Part shown: piece after piece, positions 35,918 through 44,153 of the stretch
How the letters are laid out: each line of letters begins with the position of its first letter
Numbering within the stretch: position 1 is the first letter of the stretch
Notes under the pieces: generated by a model
Databases searched by the model: none
What the model was told of the DNA's origin: nothing
The model's input: only the letters and a program-made list of their open reading frames with translations
Assembly (NCBI RefSeq): GCF_000255295.1
Contig: NC_017030.1
Span: 7,104,328 to 7,168,327 of the forward strand
DNA from: Corallococcus coralloides DSM 2259
GTDB lineage: Bacteria > Myxococcota > Myxococcia > Myxococcales > Myxococcaceae
Length of the DNA: 64,000 nucleotides
Direction of reading: 5' to 3'
Translations under genes and position numbers: made by a program

Positions 35918-36289
35918 GTCTTCTAACCCCCCCAGGGTCCAGCCCCAGCACCATCCCGGCCGGGAAACCATGTCTCACTGTATCAGCCTCCACGCGCCGG
36001 GCCTGCTCGCCTGGTCGCCGCTGTTGTGGACTTTTCCAACTATTTCTTCCGCATTTTCCCGCCCCGGCCTCGCTGATCCATGACGTCGCGCGTCGGGGAT
36101 TTCAGGAATTCGGGTCACAATGGACCCCGACTGAAAGCAAAAATTGTGTGTCAACCGTTGAATTCACAGGAAGTCCACCGATGCTATCCCCTGATTCCCG
36201 GGCTGCCGCGTTAACTTCTTCAACCCATCGGAAACTCTCGGTGTTCATCGTGCGAGAATTGTTCATCCCCCTTGCAGCGTGAGTGTTCA
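35918..36289. promoter_or_regulatory. AT-richer gap, likely promoter region of the M4 protease
   Basis: No gene is seen in these 372 bp. Base composition is visibly lower in GC than the surroundings from about 36020 to 36270. TTGAAT, 18 bases, TGCTAT (around 36160-36190) is a weak sigma-70-like candidate, and two GAATTC sites with partly mirrored surroundings (36108 and 36160 area) could be part of an operator. None of these is strong enough to call individually. Confidence 0.35.
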
Positions 36290-38422
36290 ATGACCATTCG
36301 CCGCACCGAAGGTTCGACGCCCGTTTCTCTCCGTCCCACCACCGACACCTCCGCGCCGGCGAAGGCCAAGAACGTCCTTCGCGTGAAGGACGGCTTCGAG
36401 TCTGTCTCCCGCACGGGCGCCGCCGCGGGCGCGCAGCCCACGGCCGCCGCCGCGGCGACGTCGCAGGCGTCCACGACGGGGGCCCCCTCCGCGCAGGTCG
36501 GCCGCCTCGCCCTGGACAGCAAGGAGGCGCAGCAGGCCATCCAGACGTCCCTGAAGCACCTCACCCCGCCGCTGACCGCGTCGAACCTGCTGGCCGCGAA
36601 CAAGGCCGGCCCGACGCTGGCCGCCAAGAGCGTGGAGCGCGACGAGCTGGGCATGACCCACGTGCGCCTGGACCGCATGCACGAGGGCGTGAAGGTCTTC
36701 GGCGAGCAGGTCATCAGCCACCTGGGCGCGGACGGCAAGGTGTCCAGCGTCACCGGTGAGCAGAACGCCATCCCCGCGGGCCTGGGGACCCAGAAGACGA
36801 AGCTGGCGCCGCAGCAGGCCATCGACATCGCGAAGAAGGAGCTGGGCGGCAAGGCCGACAAGCAGCCCTCTTCCGAGCGCGTCGTCTACCAGGACGCGGA
36901 CGGCAAGTACCGCGCCGCCTACCAGGTGGAAGTGACGCAGATCGCCGGCCAGGAGAAGCCGAAGAAGCAGAACTACATCATCGACGCCAACACCGGCGCG
37001 GTGCTGGAGAGCTTCAACAAGATTGGCGGCTGGAGCAAGAAGGCCGCCGCGCCGATGCAGGTCAACGGCACCGCCAGCCCCAACGCGGCCATCCCGGACA
37101 AGGGCCAGGTCGAGTCGAAGATCACCTTCCCGGACAACGTGACGGTCGACAAGCTGTCGCTCGACCTGAACATCAAGCACACCTTCAGCGGCGACCTGAA
37201 GGTCACGCTGACCAGCCCCTCCGGCAAGTCCCACGTGGTGCAGGACCGCAAGGGCGGCTCGGCGGACGACATCGCCGGCTCCTTCGACCTGTCCAAGGCG
37301 TTCGCGGGCGAGAACACGAAGGGCGAGTGGACGCTCAAGGTCGAGGACAAGGCCGCGCGTGACGTGGGCACCCTCAACAACTGGAGCCTGAACATCCAGG
37401 CGAAGGAGACCACGCCTCCGCCGACGGATCCGCAGAACCCGCCCGCGGGCACCGCGGACGACCTGTCCATGTACAGCGGCCACGTGGACCTGAAGACCAA
37501 GAAGGAAGCGGACGGCACGTACTCGCTGGAGGACTCGACGCGCGGCAAGGGCGTGGTGACCTACGACGCGAACAACAAGACCACCGCGTCCGGCCAGACG
37601 AAGATCACCGACGACAACGACAAGTGGGGCGAGGCCACCGACCCGGCGCGCGCCAAGGCCGCCGTCGACGCGCACTACGGCGCGGCCATGACCTACGACT
37701 TCATGAAGAACATCATGGGTCGTGACTCCATCGACGGCGCCGGTGAGAAGCTCGTCAGCTACGTGCACGTGCGCAACAACTACGTGAACGCGTTCTGGGA
37801 CGGCGAGAAGATGAGCTACGGCGACGGCGACGGGAAGCAGTCCGGCCCGCTCACCACGCTGGACATCGCGGGCCACGAGATCGCGCACGGCCTCACGGAG
37901 CGCACCGCGGGCCTCATCTACAGCGGCGAGTCCGGCGGCCTGAACGAGTCCTTCTCCGACATCATCGGCACGGGCGTGGAGTGGTACGCCGCGCAGAACA
38001 ACCCCGAGGCCAAGTGGAACTGGACCGTGGGCGAGGCCGCCTGGACGCCGAACAACGGCACCGATGAGGACGGCCTGCGCTACATGAACGACCCGACCAA
38101 GGACAACTACTCGGTCGACAACTACAAGAACTACCCGAAGCAGACGGAGGTGCACGGCTCCAGCGGCATCTCCAACAACGCCTTCTACCTGCTGGTGGAG
38201 GGTGGCAAGAACAAGACGTCCGGCCTGGAGGTGAAGGGCGGCATCGGCATGGAGGACGGCCTGAAGATCTTCACCCGCGCCCTCACCACGTACATGACGC
38301 CGCGCACGACGTTCGCCCAGGCTCGCGAGGCCACCATCAAGGCCGCCACGGACCTGCACGGCGCCGACTCCGTCCAGGTGCAGAAGGTGAAGGACGCCTG
38401 GACCGCGGTGGGCGTGAACTAG
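36290..38422 (+). CDS. M4 (thermolysin-like) metalloprotease with internal P-like domain
   Basis: The order is a low-complexity Ala/Thr/Pro N-terminus, an FTP/PepSY-type propeptide (about 90-250), a P-type beta-sandwich (about 270-371, ending NNWSLNIQ), then the M4 catalytic domain. Zinc ligands are HEIAH (529-533) and Glu553 in GGLNESFSD; the HGSSGISN block supplies the second catalytic His. P domains usually lie C-terminal of such proteases, so the insertion between pro- and catalytic regions is unusual. No Sec or Tat signal is seen after ATG 36290, yet it looks like a zymogen for export. It probably contributes to predatory or nutritive proteolysis. Confidence 0.9.
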   Translation: MTIRRTEGSTPVSLRPTTDTSAPAKAKNVLRVKDGFESVSRTGAAAGAQPTAAAAATSQASTTGAPSAQVGRLALDSKEAQQAIQTSLKHLTPPLTASNLLAANKAGPTLAAKSVERDELGMTHVRLDRMHEGVKVFGEQVISHLGADGKVSSVTGEQNAIPAGLGTQKTKLAPQQAIDIAKKELGGKADKQPSSERVVYQDADGKYRAAYQVEVTQIAGQEKPKKQNYIIDANTGAVLESFNKIGGWSKKAAAPMQVNGTASPNAAIPDKGQVESKITFPDNVTVDKLSLDLNIKHTFSGDLKVTLTSPSGKSHVVQDRKGGSADDIAGSFDLSKAFAGENTKGEWTLKVEDKAARDVGTLNNWSLNIQAKETTPPPTDPQNPPAGTADDLSMYSGHVDLKTKKEADGTYSLEDSTRGKGVVTYDANNKTTASGQTKITDDNDKWGEATDPARAKAAVDAHYGAAMTYDFMKNIMGRDSIDGAGEKLVSYVHVRNNYVNAFWDGEKMSYGDGDGKQSGPLTTLDIAGHEIAHGLTERTAGLIYSGESGGLNESFSDIIGTGVEWYAAQNNPEAKWNWTVGEAAWTPNNGTDEDGLRYMNDPTKDNYSVDNYKNYPKQTEVHGSSGISNNAFYLLVEGGKNKTSGLEVKGGIGMEDGLKIFTRALTTYMTPRTTFAQAREATIKAATDLHGADSVQVQKVKDAWTAVGVN

Positions 38423-38452
38423 TTCCAGCGCTGAAAGCTTCCTGAAACATCC

Positions 38453-38486
38453 GAGGCGGGTCCGGTGTCACCACCGGGCCCGCCTC
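38453..38486 (+). terminator. strong hairpin terminator between M4 protease and aminopeptidase
   Basis: A 15-bp stem with one G-T pair (38453-38467 with 38472-38486) and a TCAC loop is followed by TTCCTTTT. It lies 30 bp after the protease stop and 14 bp before the convergent aminopeptidase stop, so it may serve both. Confidence 0.9.
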
Positions 38487-38499
38487 TTCCTTTTGGCAC

Positions 38500-39810
38500 T
38501 CAGGCGAAGAAGCGGGACAGCACCGCCACCATGCGGGCCACGTCGGACGCGGCGGCCAGCTCGCGGATGGAGTGCATGGACAGCATGGGGTTGCCCACGT
38601 CCACCGTGCGGATGCCCAGCTGCCCCGCGGTGATGGGGCCAATGGTGCTGCCGCAGCCCAGGTCCGTGCGGGTGACGAAGTGCTGGGGCGTGACGCCCGC
38701 CTCCTTGCACAGCGCCGCGAAGTACCCCCAGGACTCGCCGTCCGTCGCGTAGGACTGGTTCACGTTGGTCTTGATGACCGGGCCGCCGCCCAGCTGCGGC
38801 TGGTGCTTGGGCTCGTGCATGGAGGAGTAGTTGGGGTGCACCGCGTGCGCCATGTCCGCGCTCACCATGAACGAGCGGCGGATGGCGCGGTGGAACGCGT
38901 CCGCGCGCCCATCCGAGTGCGCCTGGACGATGCGCTCCAGCAGGTCCTTGAGGAACGGCGACGCGGCGCCCTGCGCGCTGCGGCTGCCGCACTCCTCGTG
39001 ATCGTAGAGCACCACGCCCACCGTGGCCTCGCGCGGGCCGGTGTCCTTCAGGAGCGCGGTGAGCCCGGTGTGGCAGCTGGCCAGGTTGTCCAGGCGGGGC
39101 GCGTGGAGGAACTCCCCGTGCAGACCGGAGCGCGTGGACGGCTGCAAGTCGTAGAGGCACAGGTCGTAGCCCAAGAGGTCGTCCGCGGCGGCCTTCACGC
39201 CCGAGCGGCCCAGTTCCTCCACCAGCAGCCCCTTCAGCTCCGCGGGGCCCGCGCTCTCCAGGCCCAGCACCGGCACCATGTGCTCCTGGGCGTTGAGCTT
39301 CAGGCCCTCCGTGTTGACGCCGCGGTTCAGGTGGATGGCCAGGTTGGGCACGCGCAACAGCGGCCGGCGGAAGTCCACCAGGTGGTGCTGGGGGCGGCCG
39401 TTGTGCAGCGTCACCACGCGGCCCGCGAGCGACAGGTCGCGGTCCGTCCACGTGTGCAGCAGCACCCCGCCATAGATCTCCACGCCCAGCTGCTGGTAGC
39501 CGTGGCGGTTGACGGGCGCGTTGGGCTTGAGGCGCAGGTTGGGCGAGTCCGTGTGCGAGCCCACCAGCCGGAAGCCGGTGGTGTCCACGGGCTTCGTGCC
39601 CAGCTGGAACGCCGCGATGCTCGTGTCGCCACGGATGACGAAGACCTTGTCGCCGGGCTTCAGCGACCAGGACTCGCGCTCGTCCAGCTCGCGGAAGCCC
39701 TGGGCGGTGAGGCGGCGCGCCGTCTCGCGCACGGCGTGGTACGGCGTGGGCGACGCGTCGATGAACTGGAGGAGGTCGTTGGCCTGCGTGTCGATGTCAG
39801 TCGGGCTCAT
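38500..39810 (-). CDS. apeB: M18 family aminopeptidase (ApeB-like)
   Basis: The 436-residue cytosolic di-zinc peptidase has the M18 marks: GSHTDSPNLRLKP, the NxxRGVNTEG-like HLNRGVNTEG, LHGEFLHAPRLDNL, DHEECGSRSAQGA (metal-binding Asp/Glu), MAHAVHPNY and the C-terminal MLSMHSIRE. It removes N-terminal, preferably acidic or neutral, residues from peptides and forms a large tetrahedral complex. ATG 39810 starts at the typical position. It might recycle peptides made by the adjacent M4 protease, though co-regulation is only inferred from position. Confidence 0.94.
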   Translation of the reverse strand: MSPTDIDTQANDLLQFIDASPTPYHAVRETARRLTAQGFRELDERESWSLKPGDKVFVIRGDTSIAAFQLGTKPVDTTGFRLVGSHTDSPNLRLKPNAPVNRHGYQQLGVEIYGGVLLHTWTDRDLSLAGRVVTLHNGRPQHHLVDFRRPLLRVPNLAIHLNRGVNTEGLKLNAQEHMVPVLGLESAGPAELKGLLVEELGRSGVKAAADDLLGYDLCLYDLQPSTRSGLHGEFLHAPRLDNLASCHTGLTALLKDTGPREATVGVVLYDHEECGSRSAQGAASPFLKDLLERIVQAHSDGRADAFHRAIRRSFMVSADMAHAVHPNYSSMHEPKHQPQLGGGPVIKTNVNQSYATDGESWGYFAALCKEAGVTPQHFVTRTDLGCGSTIGPITAGQLGIRTVDVGNPMLSMHSIRELAAASDVARMVAVLSRFFA

Positions 39811-39822
39811 GGGCCCGGCACG

Positions 39823-40656
39823 CTAACGCCGTCCGGCCCCGGTGCCACGTCCGACTGTCACGGCCCGGACAGGCGGAGGGGCGCCCGCCGGCAGGACGGT
39901 GGAGGAGGGGCGCGTCCCGGACGGGGCGTCCAGGAAGGTCCCCAGGAGCACCCAGCGGCGCGCCGCGTCCTCCTTGCCCGGCTTCGCGGCGAGCGGGGTC
40001 GTGTAGTGCCAGAAGGGCAGCCGGTACACGGTGACGCCGCCCACGGTGCTGACCTTGGTGAGCTCGGAGAAGTGCCCGTCCTTCGCGTACACGAGGTACT
40101 GGTGGTCCACGGCGGGCTGCGTGAGGCTCACGTGCATGTCCACGTAGCCGTCGCGCGCGTCCGCCTCCTCCGGGTGGTGGTCGTTGTGCGGGCCGGTGTA
40201 GTCGCCCGGGCCGTAGCAGAGCACCTGGATGCCCCAGCCCCGCTTGAGCGGCCGGCCGCTCACCGTCGCCGCGAAGGCCGCGAACGTGTCCGAGCGCAAG
40301 AGCGCCGTCAGCCCCACGCCTTCCGCCGCGCGCCACGAGCGCGAGCGCCGGCTCTCCAGGAGCGCGGTGCGCACGCGCACCGTCTTGGGCAGCGCCTCCG
40401 TGTAGTTCTCCACCATGCCGGAGATGGAGTCCTCCGGGATGGGGTCCTCCATGGTGACGAGCGTGTCACGCAGCGCGGCGTCCAGGATGTCGCGGGCCTC
40501 CGCGGCCTTCTTCACGTCGATGACGCCCTGCAGCGCGATGAAGGGCCGCGTGGGGTCCAGGAGCGCGCCGCACGTCTCGGAGTCTCGGCCTTCGAGAATG
40601 CGGCGGCCTTTCGGGGTGAGCAGGTCGGCGAACTGGGTGGGCAGGCGCGGGGACAT
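39823..40656 (-). CDS. 2OG-Fe(II) oxygenase-like protein of unknown substrate
   Basis: The 277-residue protein has no annotated relative that I recall. A metal triad can be proposed: H157-N-D159 in TGPHNDHHPEE and H217 in PFWHYTT, with Arg234 or nearby Arg in ARRWVLLGTFLD for the 2-oxoglutarate carboxylate. The strands around them (WGIQVLCYGPGDY, DMHVSLTQP, VTVYRLPFWHY) fit a jelly-roll. The region 83-110 contains an ALPKTVRVRTALLESRRSRSW-type helix. ATG 40656 or ATG 40668 are both possible. It follows 12 bp upstream of apeB on the same strand, so the two may form an operon. Confidence 0.55.
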   Translation of the reverse strand: MSPRLPTQFADLLTPKGRRILEGRDSETCGALLDPTRPFIALQGVIDVKKAAEARDILDAALRDTLVTMEDPIPEDSISGMVENYTEALPKTVRVRTALLESRRSRSWRAAEGVGLTALLRSDTFAAFAATVSGRPLKRGWGIQVLCYGPGDYTGPHNDHHPEEADARDGYVDMHVSLTQPAVDHQYLVYAKDGHFSELTKVSTVGGVTVYRLPFWHYTTPLAAKPGKEDAARRWVLLGTFLDAPSGTRPSSTVLPAGAPPPVRAVTVGRGTGAGRR

Positions 40657-40776
40657 GGCGCGCACCATACCGGGACGGGGGCGGAACGCACGTGCTGGGG
40701 AGGGCACGGGAAGGCAACTCCCCTGCTCTCCCGGCGATAATCCGTTACTCCGACAGCCAGGGTAGAAGGTGCCTCC

Positions 40777-41484
40777 ATGACGCAGATCCGCAACCGTCCC
40801 GCCGCCCCCTCCGTCGCTCCGGCCCGCACGCAGGCGCCGGCCGCGCAGCCCGCCCGGGCCAACCAGGTCACGGAGGCGTCACGCGCGGACGTGCTCAACC
40901 GCGCGGAGCTGGCGCGGACCCGCGCGACGATGGCGCCGGTGCAGGCGACGCCGGGCTCCTGGCGCGGGGGCGCGAACACGGAGGTGGGGCGCGCCATCCA
41001 GACCATGCGTCAGCGCCTGTCCGACGTGAACATCACCATCAAGGGTGACACGCCGCAGAGCCTGTTCGACCGGGCCATCCTGGACAACAAGCACGTCACC
41101 AACGAGCAGATCCTGGCGATGTCCCGGGTGACGCTGGACCAGCTGGCCACCGACCCCAAGACGCGCGCCAAGGTGCTGGAGCGCGTGCCCAACGCGCGCG
41201 AGCTGCCGGTGCATCACTTCACCGTGGCGATGCTGTCCGCGGTGACGGGCATCGACCGCGCGGCGCTGTCGGAGGCCTGTCCGGACCTGGGCCTCACGGG
41301 CGCGCCGAACACGCCGCTGCTCTACGCGGCCAAGACGGAGCGCATGCAGCGCTCCACCGCCCTGCACGACTTCACGGACTACATGCGCGGCGCGGGCGTG
41401 AAGGGCATGAACAAGGCCGTCTGGGGCGTGGAGAACCGCATCCTGTCCGCCGCCGTCTCCGCGCTGGGTGGCGGCCGGTACTGA
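40777..41484 (+). CDS. hypothetical protein with disordered N-terminus, 235 residues
   Basis: After ATG 40777 (GAAGGTG upstream) come about 65 residues of Pro/Ala/Arg/Thr-rich, probably disordered sequence beginning MTQIRN. A helical domain of about 170 residues with moderate conservation-like features (RAILDNKHVTNEQILAM, TVAMLSAVTGID) follows. No signal peptide, membrane span or catalytic motif is visible. The start and low-complexity lead resemble those of the M4 protease at 36290, which may hint at a shared non-Sec export route. No family recognised. Confidence 0.7.
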   Translation: MTQIRNRPAAPSVAPARTQAPAAQPARANQVTEASRADVLNRAELARTRATMAPVQATPGSWRGGANTEVGRAIQTMRQRLSDVNITIKGDTPQSLFDRAILDNKHVTNEQILAMSRVTLDQLATDPKTRAKVLERVPNARELPVHHFTVAMLSAVTGIDRAALSEACPDLGLTGAPNTPLLYAAKTERMQRSTALHDFTDYMRGAGVKGMNKAVWGVENRILSAAVSALGGGRY

Positions 41485-41502
41485 GAAGCCCCCGGAGTCC
41501 CC

Positions 41503-41550
41503 AAGCCCGCGCGGAGGAGGAGGCCTTGAAGCCCCTCCCCTCGCGGGCTT
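41503..41550 (+). terminator. long hairpin between convergent genes
   Basis: AAGCCCGCG (41503-41511) pairs with CGCGGGCTT (41542-41550), and the interior is a GGAGG-rich arm facing a CCTCC-rich arm that extends the stem. CGCTTT follows. It lies between the unknown protein and the convergent acyl-CoA dehydrogenase-like gene. Confidence 0.6.
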
Positions 41551-41625
41551 CGCTTTGGGGCCGCCGCGGCGCACGCGGCGGGGGTCGCGCTCCCTCCTGC
41601 CCTTCGCTGGCTTCGCTTCGGGCTG

Positions 41626-42561
41626 TCAGTCGTCGCCCGCGCCGCCGGCCAGCCGCTGGCGCGCGACCTCCAGCCGCTTCGCGCGCACCTTGGAGGCCAG
41701 GTCGAGCAGGCGCCTGTCGCGCTGCCACCGCTCACGCATCTCCACGTCCACGCCCTCCCAGGCCACCTCGCAGCGCTCCAGCGCGCGGTGCATCTGCGCG
41801 AGCGCGCCGCCCAGCGCCACGTGCACGGCCGGGTCGCTGGGGTCCTCCAGGGCAATCGCGTGGATCATCACCGCGACGGCGACCAGTTCCTCGCGCAGCG
41901 CCACCGGCCAGCCGCAGCGGCGGGCCACCTTCACCAGCCAGCCCAGCACCGCCAGGTTGACGTGGCAGTCCTCCACCGTGCGGAACGGCTTGAGGTAGCG
42001 GGTGTAGCCATCCCCGGGCAGCACGTCCTCCGGCGCCACCTCCACGCCTTCCAGCCGCAGCGCCGCGTGCGGCACCTCCGGCACGAAGCCCAGCGGCGGC
42101 AGCGGCTCCACGGTCACCCCGGATGTGCGCGCGTCCAGCCGCACCATGCGCAGGCGGTTTCGCTCCTGGGCATCCCGGCCCTCGGAGGCGACCACCAGCA
42201 GCTCTTCCGCGTGCGTGCCCAGCGTGACGTAGGTCTTCACGCCATCGAGCGTCCAGCCCGCGCCCTTCGGCGTGAGCTTCGTTTCGATGGCGCTCGGGTG
42301 GCCGCCGCCCGTCTCCGTGGCGCAGAGCGCGGCGCGCCGGTCCGCCGGGAGCTGGGGGAAGAGCGAGCGCAGCGCGGCCTGATAGCCGGAGGAGAACGCG
42401 AACCCCATCCGGTCCATCCGGAAGCCGCTGGCGAGCGCCAGGTCCGCCGGCAACGGGAAGCGCGGCAGCACCGCGAGGTGCCGGCGCCACCAGGCCTCCA
42501 CGGAGTCGAGCGCGGGGAAGTCAGGGGCCTCGGTGAGCAGGAAGCGCAGGACGTCTTTCAC
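41626..42561 (-). CDS. short acyl-CoA dehydrogenase-like protein
   Basis: The 311-residue protein keeps the beta-barrel middle domain of acyl-CoA dehydrogenases (ATETGGGHPSAIETKLTPKG, then WTLDGVKTYVTLGTHAEELLVVA) and a helical C-terminus. Members are normally about 380 residues. Here the first helical domain is short and the C-terminal domain reduced, and I cannot find the usual catalytic Glu motif. It may be an FAD-binding relative with another role or a degenerate copy. GTG 42561 is preceded by GGAAG. It lies 51 bp upstream of no partner and downstream of the SET gene on the same strand. Confidence 0.65.
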   Translation of the reverse strand: MKDVLRFLLTEAPDFPALDSVEAWWRRHLAVLPRFPLPADLALASGFRMDRMGFAFSSGYQAALRSLFPQLPADRRAALCATETGGGHPSAIETKLTPKGAGWTLDGVKTYVTLGTHAEELLVVASEGRDAQERNRLRMVRLDARTSGVTVEPLPPLGFVPEVPHAALRLEGVEVAPEDVLPGDGYTRYLKPFRTVEDCHVNLAVLGWLVKVARRCGWPVALREELVAVAVMIHAIALEDPSDPAVHVALGGALAQMHRALERCEVAWEGVDVEMRERWQRDRRLLDLASKVRAKRLEVARQRLAGGAGDD

Positions 42562-42612
42562 GCTTCCACTCTAATGCCCGGCTCCGGTGCGCGCGCGCTT
42601 CCGTTGGGGGCT

Positions 42613-43278
42613 TCAGCTCGCGGCGCGGCGGCCCGGGGACTTCGCGCGCTGGGTGCCCCGCTTCTTCTTCGCGGCGGCCGGCGGCGCGGCCTTCGACTTC
42701 TTGGCGGACTTCACCTTGGAGGTCGACTTGGACTTCGACGCGGCCTTCGTCTTGGAGGTCGACTTGGACTTCGACGCGGCCTTCTTGCGGCGCGCGGGGG
42801 CCTTCTTCTCCGGGGCGAGGATGGTGCCCCGGCAGGAGGGCGTGCCACAGCGGCAGACGTAGAGCGCCTCGGCCTCCGCGTCCATCTCCGGGGTGCGCTC
42901 GTACGCGTAGTCGTACGTCAGCTCCTCCCCCGGTTCGATGGCGCGCAGCGCGTAGATGTGGATGTGGCCCTTGTCGATGAGCGACTGGCAGTTGGGCTCG
43001 CACGAGTGGTTGATGTAGCGCGACTCGTTGTGGAGGGTCCCCGCGTCCAGCACCGTGTTGTCGTCCAGGTTGAAGAGGAACGTGTGGTGGCGCTCCATCG
43101 ACTCGTCGTCGTAGCGGACGTCCGCCTCGGCCTGGGTGATGCGCTCACCGATGTACTCGATGATGCGCGCGCCCTTGCGGATGCGGCGGGTGGCGAAGGC
43201 GCCCGTGCCCTGGATGGGGGACTGGCGCAGCTCGAAGGGAATCGACGGGGTCGGCTGGAAGGATGAAGAAGTCGTCAT
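42613..43278 (-). CDS. SET-domain lysine methyltransferase with histone-H1-like basic tail
   Basis: Residues 12-130 are a SET domain: GTGAFATRRIRKGA (AdoMet loop), RYINHSCEPNC (88-97) and ELTYDY (119-124). A post-SET zinc site CRC...C (142, 144, 149) uses Cys97 as well. The last 65 residues are almost only Lys, Ala, Ser, Thr, Pro and Arg, like histone H1 or nucleoid proteins, with an internal duplication of a KAASKSKSTSK unit. SET proteins methylate lysines; the tail could bind DNA or be the substrate. ATG 43278 starts just before the SET fold. An eukaryote-like origin is plausible. Confidence 0.9.
   Translation of the reverse strand: MTTSSSFQPTPSIPFELRQSPIQGTGAFATRRIRKGARIIEYIGERITQAEADVRYDDESMERHHTFLFNLDDNTVLDAGTLHNESRYINHSCEPNCQSLIDKGHIHIYALRAIEPGEELTYDYAYERTPEMDAEAEALYVCRCGTPSCRGTILAPEKKAPARRKKAASKSKSTSKTKAASKSKSTSKVKSAKKSKAAPPAAAKKKRGTQRAKSPGRRAAS
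42715..42784. repeat. exact 34-bp tandem duplication inside the SET gene tail
   Basis: The 34-bp stretch 42715-42748 recurs without a mismatch at 42751-42784, a 36-bp period that keeps the reading frame. It encodes the duplicated Lys/Ala/Ser/Thr unit of the basic tail. Exact identity at DNA level implies a recent expansion, so tail length may vary between strains. Confidence 0.9.
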
Positions 43279-43380
43279 CGCGATTAGGGGCGCGGCTGGG
43301 GCGGGTGCGTGTTCAACCAGGACGCTGCCGGGAAGCGCGGTGTAGCGTGCCGCAGTCAAGCGCGCGAAGAAAGGCACTCG

Positions 43381-43755
43381 ATGATGCGGTGGTGGATCGT
43401 GGTCGGCGCGGTGAACGCTTTCCTGTCCGTGGCGGCGGGCGCCTTCGGGGCGCACGCACTGAAGGCCCGGCTTCCCCAGGACCTGCAGGTCATCTTCGAA
43501 ACCGGGGCGCGCTACCACATGTACCACGCGCTCGCGCTGGTGGCGGTGGGGCTCCTGGGCACGGTGCGCCCCTCCGCGCTCCTGGAGTCCTCGGGCTGGG
43601 CGATGCTCGCGGGCATCGTCCTGTTCTCCGGCAGCCTGTACGCGCTGGCCCTCTCCGGCGTGCGCGTGCTGGGCGCCATCACGCCGCTGGGCGGCCTGGG
43701 CTTCCTCGTGGGCTGGGCGCTCCTCGCCGTGGCCGCGTGGCGCACCTCACCGTGA
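43381..43755 (+). CDS. DUF423 small membrane protein (YgdD-like)
   Basis: The 124-residue protein has four hydrophobic helices and the DUF423 signature GAFGAHALK near residue 21 with FETGARYHMYHALAL after it. GAITPLGGLGFLVGWALL closes the family pattern. It is an inner-membrane protein of unknown role. ATG 43381 is placed right behind GAAAGG and agrees with the family's usual length; a longer frame from 43309 lacks support. It diverges from the SET gene. Confidence 0.92.
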   Translation: MMRWWIVVGAVNAFLSVAAGAFGAHALKARLPQDLQVIFETGARYHMYHALALVAVGLLGTVRPSALLESSGWAMLAGIVLFSGSLYALALSGVRVLGAITPLGGLGFLVGWALLAVAAWRTSP

Positions 43756-43773
43756 AGCGGTGAACAGCCCGCG

Positions 43774-44082
43774 TCACTCCCGCAGCAGGGGCGGCAGCGG
43801 GTAGACGACGTCCAGGTCGCGGTGGTTGCGCAGACCGCAGGCCTCGCGCTGCACGGTGAGGTTCCAGCGCAGCCGCTCCGCTTCCTTCCAGAGCGCGCGG
43901 TACGCCGGGTAGCGCTCCACCCGCGCCGCGCCATGCAGGGCGCGCAGCTCCTTCTCCGCTTGAGCCACCTGGGCGAGGGCGTCCTCCAGCTTGTCGCCGG
44001 AGCGGCGCAACCCGGAGGCGCGCTCGCGCTGGAACTCCGCCTCGATGGGCAGCAGGGCGTTGACGTTCACCGGACGGGCCAT
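43774..44082 (-). CDS. hypothetical helical protein, 102 residues
   Basis: The product is a charged helical protein (ALAQVAQAEKELRALHGAARVER, then a Trp/Arg-rich helix) with a short Pro/Leu end. It contains no membrane span, signal or recognised motif. ATG 44082 sits close behind AGGGAAGG; an in-frame ATG at 44133 is the alternative. It converges on the DUF423 gene with 18 bp between and lies 71 bp after the GT87-like gene. Confidence 0.6.
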   Translation of the reverse strand: MARPVNVNALLPIEAEFQRERASGLRRSGDKLEDALAQVAQAEKELRALHGAARVERYPAYRALWKEAERLRWNLTVQREACGLRNHRDLDVVYPLPPLLRE

Positions 44083-44153
44083 GCCTTCCCTGTAACCACG
44101 AGCGCCCGCTTTCGCAGCGGCGCTCCGGTCCAAGCCGGGCAGGCAACCGGGCT

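Noticed and set aside
36160-36190. TTGAAT-18-TGCTAT as a sigma-70 promoter
   Set aside because: Only three of six -10 positions match; kept as a remark on the gap rather than called as a promoter.
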